The notes beneath the pieces are model-generated. The model saw only the letters and a program-made list of their open reading frames with translations. It had not been told where the DNA came from and did no database searches. 64,000 bases of DNA from CANKHA01 sp963750965 (GTDB lineage Bacteria; Pseudomonadota; Alphaproteobacteria; Rhizobiales; Xanthobacteraceae). Shown here in pieces: positions 34,368-43,400 of the stretch. The DNA lies in contig CAVVSK010000019.1 in NCBI GenBank assembly GCA_963750965.1, forward strand, positions 244,396-308,395. Reading direction: 5' to 3'. Made by a program: the position numbers and the translations under genes. The stretch's first letter is position 1, and each line of letters opens with the position of its first letter.

Positions 34368-35609
34368 TCAATGACTTGCGACTGGGATCAGCGGGACAAG
34401 CAGCGTGAAATTCGTGCCTTTGGCAGACGATTGCCGTGCCAATTCGGCACCCAATTGTATTGAAAGTGCGTTGATCAGTCGTGTGCCCAGCCGCTTGCTG
34501 GTAGCTAGGTCGAATTGTGGTGGCAGACCAACACCCTCGTCCCGCACCGATACGAGAACTGCGTTGTTTTCCATTCGAATGAGTCGCACCTCGATCAAGC
34601 CACCAGGACAGTGCGGATATGCATACTTGCCTGCATTCGACACGAGTTCATTGATGATAAGAGCTACAAGAATGGCACGATCCGCATTAAACTCAATTTT
34701 TTCTGGCGCGTCGAATTGAACTTTGCACGGAGCGACGGTAGTCTCCAAGTCCCCTATAACTTCACGCAGATACTCGACCAATTCGATATTCTCATAGTCA
34801 GCGTTATAAGCGAGCCGCTCATAAGCACGACCTACGGCGTTGACTCGGCTGGAAGCTTCGTTAAGTCGTTCACTTAAGTTCGGATCCCCGACGGCGTTCG
34901 CTTGAAGTTGAAGCATGCTGGAGACCACTTGTAGGCTGTTCTTGACGCGGTGGTTGACCTCCTTGAGCAGGGTTTGATGACGGCTAAGAGCCGCTTGCAA
35001 TTTACGTTGGTATTGCTGTTGCTCAATTGCCATTCCAAGGATGTTTGCGGCACCCTGTAAAAAGGCGACATCGTGCTCGCCAAACTCACCTTCTGACTTG
35101 CTGTCAACTTCCAGTACACCGAACGGTGAGCCGTCGCCCTGCAGAATGACGTTCATAGCGCGGCGGATACCGTGCTCGACGAGCAATTCGGGCGTTCGAA
35201 AACGTTGCTCATTTTCCAGATGGTTGGAAATAACAGGCTTGCCGGTCCGCAAAGCATAGCCGGCGGGAGACGCCAAATCCGCCCCCACACTTGCCAAGCC
35301 AACAACCCCGTCATCCCAGCCAATGCCAGCACGTACCAAGAGTCGGTTCTCGGCGGGGATGTATTCCAATATCTTGCAGTATTCGGCAGCTAATCCTTCG
35401 GCCGTGATCCGGGCGGTGTGGTCCAGCATGTTGATAAAACCCGTGCCTTGCAGGGCGAGAACGCCAAGTTCGGCGAGCAACTCCTGCTGTCGGATGCGCT
35501 GACGGAGAGCGCGGCTGGTGAGGTCATCAGGTTGGCTATCGCCTGGTGCCGCCTCGACAAGGGGCTCTTTTTCATCTGAATGACTCATACTCTCCAATAT
35601 CACCTGCAT
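34368..35609 (-). CDS. GAF-domain sensor histidine kinase, HisKA_2 type
   Basis: The 413-residue protein is cytosolic. Residues about 45-200 form a GAF domain (ENRLLVRAGIGWDDGVVG, RFRTPELLVEHGIRRAMNV, FGVLEVDSKSEGEF). The dimerisation/phosphoacceptor segment LLKEVNHRVKNSLQVVSSML is the HisKA_2 form with the phosphorylated His. The ATPase part has LVALIINELVSNAGKYAYPH (N box), VRDEGVGLP (G1) and LGTRLINALSIQLGAEL. Such kinases phosphorylate single-domain receivers or PhyR-type regulators; the broken receiver at 31131 is nearby. Starts at 35609 or 35585 are both possible. No membrane segment, so it senses an internal ligand or redox/light state. Confidence 0.92.
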   Translation of the reverse strand: MQVILESMSHSDEKEPLVEAAPGDSQPDDLTSRALRQRIRQQELLAELGVLALQGTGFINMLDHTARITAEGLAAEYCKILEYIPAENRLLVRAGIGWDDGVVGLASVGADLASPAGYALRTGKPVISNHLENEQRFRTPELLVEHGIRRAMNVILQGDGSPFGVLEVDSKSEGEFGEHDVAFLQGAANILGMAIEQQQYQRKLQAALSRHQTLLKEVNHRVKNSLQVVSSMLQLQANAVGDPNLSERLNEASSRVNAVGRAYERLAYNADYENIELVEYLREVIGDLETTVAPCKVQFDAPEKIEFNADRAILVALIINELVSNAGKYAYPHCPGGLIEVRLIRMENNAVLVSVRDEGVGLPPQFDLATSKRLGTRLINALSIQLGAELARQSSAKGTNFTLLVPLIPVASH

Positions 35610-35768
35610 CTGCCGCCTTCCACCTGATAGACGAATATAGCGGTGCCCTTAAACTGCGTGTTCCGCTATCTGCACCTTAGGCGGGTAGTAGTCTCTCGCC
35701 TCTGTTTTCTGCAAATAACGCGAAATTCGGCCGAGAATTCAAAGGCCATTTCTAGAAAGGGAATTTGG

Positions 35769-35802
35769 GAGTTCGAATCCTGCCAAGTCAGCCAGCCAGT
35801 CC
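35769..35802 (+). repeat. tRNA-3'-end-like sequence, copy 2
   Basis: GAGTTCGAATCCTGCCAAGT followed by CAGCCAGCCAGTCC differs from 30167-30200 at one base. Again no tRNA body lies upstream. A good hairpin and the AAGTCTCTACGCATCATAAA segment follow, paralleling the sequence after copy 1, so the repeated unit is about 190 bases with decaying similarity. Confidence 0.75.
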
Positions 35803-35837
35803 GCGATCCGGAGATTTTTCTTTTTTGCGCTAGAAAG

Positions 35838-35859
35838 GCCCGCCAACAGCGGGCTTTTC
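35838..35859 (+). terminator. Rho-independent terminator downstream of tRNA-like remnant
   Basis: GCCCGC-CAACA-GCGGGC followed by TTTT. A degenerate version lies at 30241-30260. It may be the original terminator of the tRNA gene whose 3' end was duplicated. Confidence 0.75.
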
Positions 35860-36040
35860 ACGAGGTTAAAAGTCTCTGAGAATACCCATTGTCGAACTTT
35901 TGGCCCCGATATTCCCAAAAGTCTCTACGCATCATAAAGAACATTCCCGTTTTCTGGAGACTCGGCGCGGAGATCGAAGAATAAAACCACTGCGTGGCGG
36001 CGTTGGCAGTGCTAACTCTCACAATGAAAAGCCGCGAATC

Positions 36041-36433
36041 TCACTTGGGCTTTGTGCCCAGCACGATGGGATCGGCATCGATAAGTTTGCGGGATTTGAC
36101 CATTTCCTTTGTCATCTCCCTGAATTTCTTGAAATGCGCTGTTTCAAGATGCGTCGTGTACGCAGCCTCATCGATGTAGATTTCAAAGACCCTGACACGC
36201 GCGGGATTATCTTTTTCTGAAACCGCATGCAGAGCCAGCACTCCTGGCTCCACGCGAACAGCCGCTTCTATTCCTTCCTTGATCGCAGCTTTGAAGCTTT
36301 CCAGTTGTTCGGGATCGATTTCGAGTTCTGCCAAGCGCACGTAAGGACCCCGCATCTCCTGCGTCAGGGCGGACCCGCCCGGAGATAGCGTCAGTATCGA
36401 AGCGGCGAGAATGAGCAACTGCTTCGCGTTCAT
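36041..36433 (-). CDS. Exported antibiotic-biosynthesis-monooxygenase (ABM) domain protein
   Basis: The ATG at 36433 gives 130 residues with a signal peptide (LLILAASILTLSPGGSA). The mature part is an ABM dimeric alpha/beta barrel: GPYVRLAELEIDPEQLESFK, AVRVEPGVLALHAVSEKDNP, VFEIYIDEAAYTTHLETAHF. Related proteins are quinol monooxygenases (YgiN-like) or uncharacterised small enzymes. It follows the cupin gene by 23 bases on the same strand, the last gene of the oxidase locus. Confidence 0.85.
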   Translation of the reverse strand: MNAKQLLILAASILTLSPGGSALTQEMRGPYVRLAELEIDPEQLESFKAAIKEGIEAAVRVEPGVLALHAVSEKDNPARVRVFEIYIDEAAYTTHLETAHFKKFREMTKEMVKSRKLIDADPIVLGTKPK

Positions 36434-36456
36434 GTTGCAGCACCATCTCATAAGAC

Positions 36457-36948
36457 TCATTTGCGGTATTGGTCGTCGCTGACCTTTTCCAGCCAATCAA
36501 CGGACTTTCCGTTGAGCAATTCCTGAATGGCGATATGCGTCACCGCGGTGGTCCGCGTTGCGCCATGCCAATGCTTCACGCCGGGGGGAAACCACACGAC
36601 ATCGCCCGGGCGGATCTCCTCGATCGGCCCTTCCCATTGCTGCGCCCAGCCGAGGCCTGACGTGACGATCAAGTGTTGGCCAAGCGGGTGCGTATGCCAG
36701 GCAGAGCGGGCGCCCGGCTCGAACGTCACGCTGCCGGCGCTGACGCGCGCCGGATCGCGGGCCGAGAACTGGGGGTCGACACGCACCGCGCCTGTGAAGT
36801 AATCCGCCGGCCCTTTCCCCGACGGCTGTGAGCCGCTTCTTTTAATTTCCATATTTCCATTCCCTTGGCTCGCTGCCGCGCCTTGCGGCAACACCAGCAG
36901 CGGCGCGAGGCCTGCCGTCGCGGTGACGATAGATCTGCGGGTGATCAT
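36457..36948 (-). CDS. Exported cupin-domain protein
   Basis: The 163-residue protein has a Tat-like start (MITRRSIVTATAGLAPLLVL). The single cupin barrel contains both motifs: AWHTHPLGQHLIVTSGLGW (two His and nearby metal ligands) and PGDVVWFPPGVKHWHGAT (third His). The fold resembles cupins associated with carboxymuconolactone-decarboxylase-like proteins, and such a gene occurs in this locus at 40892. Its start overlaps the end of the molybdopterin subunit by four bases (ATGA). Confidence 0.87.
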   Translation of the reverse strand: MITRRSIVTATAGLAPLLVLPQGAAASQGNGNMEIKRSGSQPSGKGPADYFTGAVRVDPQFSARDPARVSAGSVTFEPGARSAWHTHPLGQHLIVTSGLGWAQQWEGPIEEIRPGDVVWFPPGVKHWHGATRTTAVTHIAIQELLNGKSVDWLEKVSDDQYRK

Positions 36949-39229
36949 CCCACCTCCGGAAGCCGGTCAAGCAGCTTGTCGAGCGTGATCGGATAATCGC
37001 GCACGCGCACGCCGGTGGCGTTGTAGATCGCGTTCGCAACGGCCGCGGCCACGCCGCAGATACCGAGCTCCGCGACGCCCTTCGCCTTCATCGGCGAGGA
37101 CATCGGATCGGTCTCGTCGAGGAAGATCACGTCCTGATGCGGGATATCCGCATGAACCGGCACTTCATAGCCGGCGAGATCGTGATTGACGAAGAAGCCC
37201 AGGCGCTTGTCGACCGCGAGTTCTTCCATCAACGCCGCGCCGGCGCCCATCGTCATCGCGCCGATCACCTGGCTGCGCGCCGTCTTCGGATTGAGAATGC
37301 GGCCGCAGCGCACACACAGCCAGCATACGCCGCATGCGGGTCTCGCCGGTTGCGGCGTCGACGCCGACTTCGACAAAATGCGCACCAAAGGTCGATTGGT
37401 GGTATTTCTTGTTGAAGGTCGCCGAACTCGATCAAATCCTCGGCAACGATGCCGTTATCGCCTGCTGCCTGGGCAAGCGGCACGCTGCGATTGCCGGACC
37501 GGACCTGCGCCGTCGGCGAACACTGCCTCGGCGGCGTTGAAGCCGAGCTTCTGCGCCACGGCTTCGCGCAGCTTGACGCAAGCGGCATAGACCCCGGCGG
37601 TCGAGCAGTTGCCGCCCCATTGCCCGCCTGAGCCGGCGGAGACAGGGAAGGTGGAATCGCCGAGGCGTACGTTCACACGCTCCAGCGGCACGCCCATCAT
37701 CTCGGCCGCGGTCTGGCCGATGATCGTGTAGCTGCCGGTGCCGATGTCGGTCATGTCGGTCTCGACCGTCACGATGCCGCGATTGTCGAGCCGCACCCGC
37801 GCGGCCGATTTCACAACCAGGTTGTTGCGGAAAGCGGCGGCGACTCCCATGCCGATCAGCCAACGACCTTCACGAAGCTGGCCGGGCTGTTGCATTGCGC
37901 TTGTTCCAACCGAAGCGCTCCGCGCCGACGCGAAAACATCGACCAACTGGCGCTGCGAGAAAGGGCGGCCAATATTGTTCGCATCGGCCTGGGCCTGTCC
38001 CACGGTTTCCTTGATAGCCTGGGGATCGTGCGAGGGAGGGCGGCTGGGATCATCGGGCACGACCTGCGTATCGTTGATGACTGCGGAACTCGATAGGATC
38101 CAGCCTGAGCTTCTCCGCCATCTCGTCGATTGCGATCTCGAGCGCCATCATTCCCGGCGCCTCGCCGGGCGCGCGCATGGCATTTCCTTCGGGCAGATCG
38201 AGCACCGCAAGCCGAGTTGCCGTCAGGCGGTTGGCTCCGGCATAGAGCATGCGCGTCTGCTGGACGGCGGCCTCAGGCTTGCCCCCGGCCAGATCGCCCG
38301 ACCAGCTTTCATGGCCGATGGCGGTAATCTTGCCATCCTGCGGTGGCGCCAATGCGGATTCGCTGGATGGTCGCGGGCCGGTGCACGGTATTGTTGAACA
38401 TCAGCGGCCGCGGCAGCGCCACCTTCACCGGCCGGCCGGCCGCGCGCGCGCCAAGCGCTGCGAGCAACGCATCGGCGCGGATGAACAGCTTTCCGCCAAA
38501 GCCGCCGCCAATGAAGGGGGAGATGAGACGGACATTCTCCTTCGCGATGCCGAGCGTCTTCGCTACATCTGTGGCGCCCCAATCGATCATCTGGTTCGAA
38601 GTCCAGAGCGTCAGCTTGTCGCCATTCCAGGCAGCCATCGAGGCGTGCGGTTCCATCATCGCGTGCGCCTGATCGGGGGTGGTGTAAGTTTCGTCCAGCT
38701 GGACCGGTGCCGCGGCGAAAGCGCCGGTGAAGTCTCCGACAGCGCTATCTGCGGGTCCGCTGAACAGTTTTGCAGGCGTTGCGGAATTCATCGCGGTACT
38801 GAGGTCGTAGATGCCCTGGGCCGGCGCGTATTCGACGCGGACCAGCTGCGCGGCGGCGCGCGCTTGTTCGAAAGTTTCGGCAACGATCACTGCAATCGCC
38901 TGATGATAATGCGCGATGTCGGGTCCGCCGAGAAGGTCGGCGGTATTCCTGCTGCCTTTGTCGAGCTTGCCGGCATTCTCCGCCGTGACGATGGCGACCA
39001 CGCCCGACGCGGCCTTGGCGGCAGCCAGATCCATCGATCGGATTCGGCCCTTGGCGATGGACGATCCGACCACATACCCATAGGCGGCGTTCGAGACGGC
39101 ATCGTGCCATTCGTAAGCATAGCGCGCGGTGCCCGTGGTCTTGAGCGGACCGTCGATCCGGTCGAGCGGTTTGCCGACAACCTTGAGCTGGTCGATCGGG
39201 TTGGTCGTGGCGGGGGTTTCGAATTTCAT
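36945..39229 (-). pseudogene. PaoC-like molybdopterin-binding subunit of a xanthine dehydrogenase-family aldehyde oxidase, frameshifted
   Basis: An ATG at 39229 starts a well-preserved N-terminus (DQLKVVGKPLDRIDGPLKTT, GTARYAYEW) that stays open to about 38345. Further pieces follow in other frames: LDLPEGNAMRAPGEAPGMMA (moco-binding, 38050-38345), then VETDMTDIGTGSYTIIGQTA and SAGSGGQWGGNCSTAGVYAA (37455-38060), and the C-terminal part with MTMGAGAALMEELAVD, SPMKAKGVAELGICGVAAAV (catalytic Glu region) in 36945-37260. At least four frame changes are required. An intact subunit has about 730-760 residues, and the pieces span this length. It would bind the molybdenum cofactor and oxidise aromatic aldehydes in the periplasm. 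Confidence 0.87.
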
Positions 39230-39232
39230 GGC

Positions 39233-40188
39233 TTAGCCCTTTGCTTCGGACAGCACGGCAGCGAGCGTGCGCTCGACCAGCGGCAGCTTGAATGCGTTGT
39301 CGTTAGTCGGTGCGTGCCCCGGCGAGCAGTCGCTCGACAGTGGGTTTTGCGCCGCGCGGCAGCTCGGCTTCGGCTCGCTTCGACGCGCCAAGGCTTATGC
39401 GCTACGCCTCCCAAGGCAACACGTCCGCTCCCGTCGCGCTGCACAACTGCGGCGACGGACACCAGCGCAAAGGCATAGGAGGCACGGTCGCGCACCTTGC
39501 GGTAGACTTGCGTGCCGCCCAAGCGGCTTGGGCAATGTCACCGCCGTGATCAGCTCGCCCGGCTGCAGCACGGTCTCGATCTGCGGCGTATCGCCCGGCA
39601 GCCGATGGAACTCGGCAATCGGAATGCTTCGCACCGATCCGTCCGGCTTTATCGTTTCCACCGTCGCATCGAGCGCGCGCATGGCCACCGCCATGTCGCT
39701 GGGGTGGGTCGCGATGCATGCGTCGCTCACGCCCATGACTGCATGCTGGCGGCTAAAGCCGCCAATGGCCGCAGCAGCCGCTGCCGGGCTGGCGTTTATT
39801 GCAAGGCTGGTTTGTGTCGTAAAAATAAGGACATCGCGTGCGCTGCAGCAGGTTGCCGGCCGTGGTCGCCTGGTTGCGCAGCTGTCCGGAGGCGCCGGCG
39901 AGCAGCGCGCGCGCCAGCAGGCCATAGTCGCGCCGTACACGCGGATCAGCGGCGAGATCGGTGTTGCGCACCAGTGCGCCGATGCGCAGCCCTCCGTCGG
40001 GGGTCGTCTCGATCTTGTCGAGAGCGAGCGCGTTCACGTCGATCAGATGAGTCGGCGCTTCGATCTGCAGCTTCATCAGGTCGAGCAGATTTGTGCCGCC
40101 CGCGATGAATTTGGCGCCCTGGAATGCGTGCGGCGGCCACTGCGGCCTCAGCGGGCGATTGGGCGCGTTCGTAAGTGAAAGGTTTCAT
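39233..40188 (-). pseudogene. PaoB-like FAD-binding subunit of aldehyde oxidase, frameshifted
   Basis: The ATG at 40188 overlaps the stop of the iron-sulfur subunit (ATGA). MKPFTYERAQSPAEAAVAA is followed, after a shift near 40128, by KFIAGGTNLLDL and MKLQIEAPTHLIDVNALAL. The PaoB-specific cluster region RTRCPYFYDTNQPCNKRQPG is intact. Further shifts occur near 39775, 39530, 39385 and 39305; pieces such as VLQPGELITAVTLPKPLG, QVYRKVRDRASYAFALVSVA and LVERTLAAVLSEAKG remain clear. No nonsense codon appears in the reconstructed frame, only indels. The stop at 39233 is four bases before the next subunit. Confidence 0.87.
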
Positions 40189-40814
40189 GCCTGCCTCCCG
40201 GCAACTTCGCTGATCGCCTCGACGATGTTGGAATAAGCGCCGCACCGGCAGATGTTGCCGCTCATCCGCTCGCGAAGCTCGATAGCCGTCGCCTGCGGCC
40301 GGGCGATCAGGTCGCCGCTCACGTGGCTCGGAATACCAGCCTTTATCTCCTCAAGTACCGCGACCGCGGAGCAGATCTGTCCGGGCGTGCAATAACCGCA
40401 TTGATAGCCGTCATGCTTCACGAAGGCGGCCTGCATCGGGTGCAGTTTCTCCGGCGTTCCGAGCCCCTCGATGGTGGTGATGCTGTCGCCTTCATGCATC
40501 ACAGCCAGCGTCAGGCACGAATTGATCCGCCGCCCATTGACGATCACCGTGCAGGCGCCGCATTGGCCGTGATCGCAGCCCTTTTTGGTGCCAGGCAGAT
40601 AGAGTTGCTCCCGGAGCGCGTCGAGCAGTGTCGTTCGTGTGTCGAGTTCGACTTCGCGCGCCACGCCGTTCACGGTGACGGAAACCTTCGCCACGGACGG
40701 TATTCCGGTGAGGCGCGCCTGGGCTCTGGCGGCGAATGGCACCGTCGCGAACGCAGCTGACGCGGCTGTGCCGATCAACAGGTCACGCCGGCATATTTCT
40801 AGGACGCTTTGCAT
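40185..40814 (-). CDS. PaoA-like 2Fe-2S subunit of periplasmic aldehyde oxidase
   Basis: This 209-residue protein is intact. The N-terminus is a twin-arginine signal (CRRDLLIGTAASAAF), indicating export of the folded complex. Two [2Fe-2S] sites are present: the plant-type ferredoxin motif GCDHGQCGACTVIVNGRRIN with SC shortly after, and the C-terminal four-helix motif QCGYCTPGQICSAVAVL with NICRCGAYSNIVEAI. It would pass electrons between the molybdenum and FAD centres. Because the two partner genes are frameshifted, the complex is probably non-functional if the sequence is correct. Confidence 0.93.
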   Translation of the reverse strand: MQSVLEICRRDLLIGTAASAAFATVPFAARAQARLTGIPSVAKVSVTVNGVAREVELDTRTTLLDALREQLYLPGTKKGCDHGQCGACTVIVNGRRINSCLTLAVMHEGDSITTIEGLGTPEKLHPMQAAFVKHDGYQCGYCTPGQICSAVAVLEEIKAGIPSHVSGDLIARPQATAIELRERMSGNICRCGAYSNIVEAISEVAGRQA

Positions 40815-40891
40815 GACGAGTTCCGATCCTTTCTCTTACGGGGGCGCTCGCATATGGCTGCACCGATCTGGGTCAACGCTTGGTGCGGCCG

Positions 40892-41302
40892 TCAGTTCTT
40901 CCGAAAAACTTCTTTGGCGACCGAAACGGCGGTGATCGCGCTGGGCCAGCCGGCGTAAAACGCCAGATGTGTGATCGCCTCGCTCAGTTCCTGCTCCGTC
41001 ACGCCGTTGTCGCGGGCTCTCGCAAGATGCGATCGAAGCTGCTCGGGACGATTCATCGCGATCAGCGCACTCACGGTCACCAGACTGCGATCCCCGCGGG
41101 GGACGTCGCCGAACAGCACGTTGTCGGTCAGTTCGGCCAGCTTTGGCGCGAAGTCGCCGACCAGTCGCTGGGCCGTCGTGGCCTGGGCATTGCCGGAACC
41201 GGCAGGCGCCGGCGGGGCTGACGTTTGTGCAGGAACCGGGGCGGAGATGGCGCCGGCCAAGATGCTTCCAATCGCAACAGACCTTGCAACGAAACTATTC
41301 AT
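40892..41302 (-). CDS. Exported carboxymuconolactone decarboxylase (CMD)-family protein
   Basis: The ATG at 41302 yields 136 residues with a signal peptide (VARSVAIGSILAGAISAPVP). The CMD fold follows: FAPKLAELTDNVLFGDVPRG, SLVTVSALIAMNRPEQLRSH, and THLAFYAGWPSAITAVSVAK. The catalytic Cys-x-x-Cys of AhpD-like members is absent, and the pattern resembles gamma-carboxymuconolactone decarboxylase or uncharacterised exported homologues. It precedes the oxidase genes by 78 bases on the same strand and faces the LysR gene. Confidence 0.87.
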   Translation of the reverse strand: MNSFVARSVAIGSILAGAISAPVPAQTSAPPAPAGSGNAQATTAQRLVGDFAPKLAELTDNVLFGDVPRGDRSLVTVSALIAMNRPEQLRSHLARARDNGVTEQELSEAITHLAFYAGWPSAITAVSVAKEVFRKN

Positions 41303-41430
41303 CTTTCTCTCCCTGTGTTGGGACGATGTACTGGCAGCGCCCGCATGCGGCCAACTTGACTTGCACTGCGGATCGCGATCACGGCCAACGAGCGCTGATA
41401 TAGGTGCAGCCGCCGGCAGCCGCCCTCTCC

Positions 41431-41571
41431 ATGGCCACTCTTGGCTGCACCGGCGCCCCAAGGAGCACGCCGATTGAGCGGCTGCTGGATGACCCGCTGG
41501 GCGATGCCAAAGACGCGTTGCTGCATGACCCGCTCGTTGCATGTGAGGCAGTGTTGCAGGCCCTGATTTAG
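41431..41571 (+). CDS. Possible 46-residue frame or gene relic
   Basis: Between the divergent CMD and LysR genes an ATG at 41431 opens a frame ending IERLLDDPLGDAKDALLHDP, then LVACEAVLQALI and a stop at 41571. The leucine-rich helical end looks like genuine protein sequence, but the region must also hold the LysR-controlled promoters. Family unknown; it may be a remnant. Confidence 0.3.
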   Translation: MATLGCTGAPRSTPIERLLDDPLGDAKDALLHDPLVACEAVLQALI

Positions 41572-41633
41572 CGCGTGCGCTTATAAGCGATTAGATGGTA
41601 AAATGTGCATGTACCTATGACTAGGATTCATGA

Positions 41634-42527
41634 ATGGCCCGAGGCAACGTCAACGATCTGGTGGCCTTTCTTGCCGTGGCGCGCGAGCGCAGTTTCACAA
41701 AGGCGGCGGCGCAGCTCGGCGTGTCCCAGTCGGCGCTCAGCCACACCATTCGCGGTTTGGAAGAGCGGCTCGGGCTGCGGCTCCTGACGCGCACCACGCG
41801 CAGTGTCGCGCCGACCGCCGCGGGCGAGCGCCTGGCCCGGACGGTGGGGCCGCGACTTGAGGAAATCGATTCCGAACTGGTGGCGCTGAGCGAATTGCGC
41901 GCGAAGCCTGCCGGCACCATCCGCATAACGGCAGGTGAGCACGCAGCCAACTCCGTTCTCTGGCCGGCCCTGGAGAAACTGCTGCCCGGTTATCCGCATA
42001 TTAAGGTGGAGGTCGTCATCGACTATGGTCTCACCGATATCGTCGCGGAGCGCTACGACGCCGGCATTCGCCATGGCGACATTGTGGCAAAAGACATGAT
42101 CGCAGTCCGCATCGGCCCCGACATGCGCATGGCGGTTGTCGGGGCGCCGTCCTACTTCGAGAAACGGAAGAGACCGCGAACACCCCAGGAGCTCACAGCG
42201 CATGACTGCATTAATCTCCGCCTGCCAACACGCGGAGGATTATACGCCTGGGAGTTCGAGAAAGACGGGCGCGAACTGAGGGTGAGGGTCGAAGGCCAGC
42301 TGGTGTTCAATAATCTCGGCCTGAGACTGAGCGCGGCGCTGGCCGGCTTTGGCCTCGCCTATCTACCGGAAGACCAGGTGAAACCGCATCTCAGCAGCGG
42401 TGCCCTTATCCGCGTTCTCGGAGACTGGTGCCCACCCTATTCAGGTTACCATCTATATTATCCGAGCCGGCGACAACCTACGCCGGCCTTCGCCCTGCTA
42501 GTCGACGCCTTGAGGTATCGAGGGTGA
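41634..42527 (+). CDS. LysR-family transcriptional regulator
   Basis: The 297-residue protein has the LysR layout. The winged helix-turn-helix is at the N-terminus (DLVAFLAVARERSFTKAAAQ, LGVSQSALSHTIRGLEERLG, LLTRTTRSVAPTAAGERL). The effector domain is in the remainder (AGTIRITAGEHAANSVLWPA; VRIGPDMRMAVVGAPSYFEK; YLPEDQVKPHL). It is transcribed away from the CMD/paoABC/cupin/ABM genes and probably controls them, as is usual for LysR genes. The inducer is unknown; an aromatic aldehyde or phenolic would fit the locus. Confidence 0.93.
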   Translation: MARGNVNDLVAFLAVARERSFTKAAAQLGVSQSALSHTIRGLEERLGLRLLTRTTRSVAPTAAGERLARTVGPRLEEIDSELVALSELRAKPAGTIRITAGEHAANSVLWPALEKLLPGYPHIKVEVVIDYGLTDIVAERYDAGIRHGDIVAKDMIAVRIGPDMRMAVVGAPSYFEKRKRPRTPQELTAHDCINLRLPTRGGLYAWEFEKDGRELRVRVEGQLVFNNLGLRLSAALAGFGLAYLPEDQVKPHLSSGALIRVLGDWCPPYSGYHLYYPSRRQPTPAFALLVDALRYRG

Positions 42528-42568
42528 ACTGTTCGTTGCATATTCCCGAATGATCAGCTTGTGCGGGA

Positions 42569-42775
42569 TTAGTCTCCGCAACCGATTTCGGCCAAATGAC
42601 CTATTTTTGCGCGGCGTCGAGAACGCCGGGTCGATTTGACGGCGCCCCGTACTCTCCACACAGTTACTTGCACTGAGCTCGTACTTGTACCAAGCAGTTG
42701 AGCTAGAATCGCAGCGTTGAATTCTTCTTCACATTGTTCCGCAGCTACCAACACGTCATAAATCGTGCGAGCCAT
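42569..42775 (-). CDS. Small HTH-like protein, paralogue 1
   Basis: From MARTIYDVLVAAEQCEEEFN (ATG at 42775) the protein has 68 residues; AAILAQLLGTSTSSVQVTVW could be a helix-turn-helix, followed by an Arg-rich tail. A longer start at 42832 exists. The gene at 63133-63495 encodes a close relative (about 80 percent DNA identity over the first 150 bases). The DNA-binding role is inference. Confidence 0.65.
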   Translation of the reverse strand: MARTIYDVLVAAEQCEEEFNAAILAQLLGTSTSSVQVTVWRVRGAVKSTRRSRRRAKIGHLAEIGCGD

Positions 42776-42868
42776 TGTCCCTTCGGCTGGCACAAACCAT
42801 CCCCTTTCGTCGCGGTTACGAGGCCGTGGCATTTTTCCATTGGCAACTGTTCTTGTTGAAAGGCCGAA

Positions 42869-43102
42869 TTAGCGTTTCGATCTCCGCTGACTCGCGCCGT
42901 CCTTGCTGCGTGCCTTGCCGCCGGCTGCGCGTCGCGGCAGCTTCTTGGGTTTGACGCTGGCCATCTTCTCCAGTTCCTTCTCGCTCATTGATTTCACCAT
43001 CTGGCGCGATGCGCCGCGCAGCTTAGACTTCGGTTGCTTTCCGCGCTTTGCCGCGAGCGCGGCGCCAGCGGCCTTCTGCTGCTGCTTTGATTTGGCTGGC
43101 AT
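42869..43102 (-). CDS. DUF3008 family small basic protein
   Basis: The ATG at 43102 gives 77 residues with the DUF3008 pattern MPAKSKQQQKAAGAALAAKR, then LRGASRQMVKSMSEKELEKM and a Lys/Arg-rich tail. A GGAGG-containing site is upstream. Such proteins are abundant in soil alphaproteobacteria; the function is unknown and may be nucleic-acid binding or stress related. Confidence 0.85.
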   Translation of the reverse strand: MPAKSKQQQKAAGAALAAKRGKQPKSKLRGASRQMVKSMSEKELEKMASVKPKKLPRRAAGGKARSKDGASQRRSKR

Positions 43103-43400
43103 CGAACACCTCCTCGCGTTGTGAGGAGTCAATGCAGCGGCACGAGCCGCGTTCCATCCTCATGCTGAGGAGCGCACTCCATCTCGGATAGCGGCAATGT
43201 GAGCGAGCCTCGATTGGATTCCGCGGCGAAGAAGGCCGGCAAGCAGAAGCCGCGTCGCAAGTCATCCGGCCTTTAGGCGAATGCGTACTTGACTGCTTCG
43301 CCGCAATCCGCTCAAGGCGAAGACCGTCTCCAAGAAAGGCGGAGGCGACAGGGCGACAGACCAGGACAGAACTTCCGGTCCACGGCGGCGTTACCTCCCC

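Noticed and set aside
27088..36000. A prophage
   Set aside because: A recombinase is present but no capsid, terminase, portal, tail, holin or lysis gene could be found.
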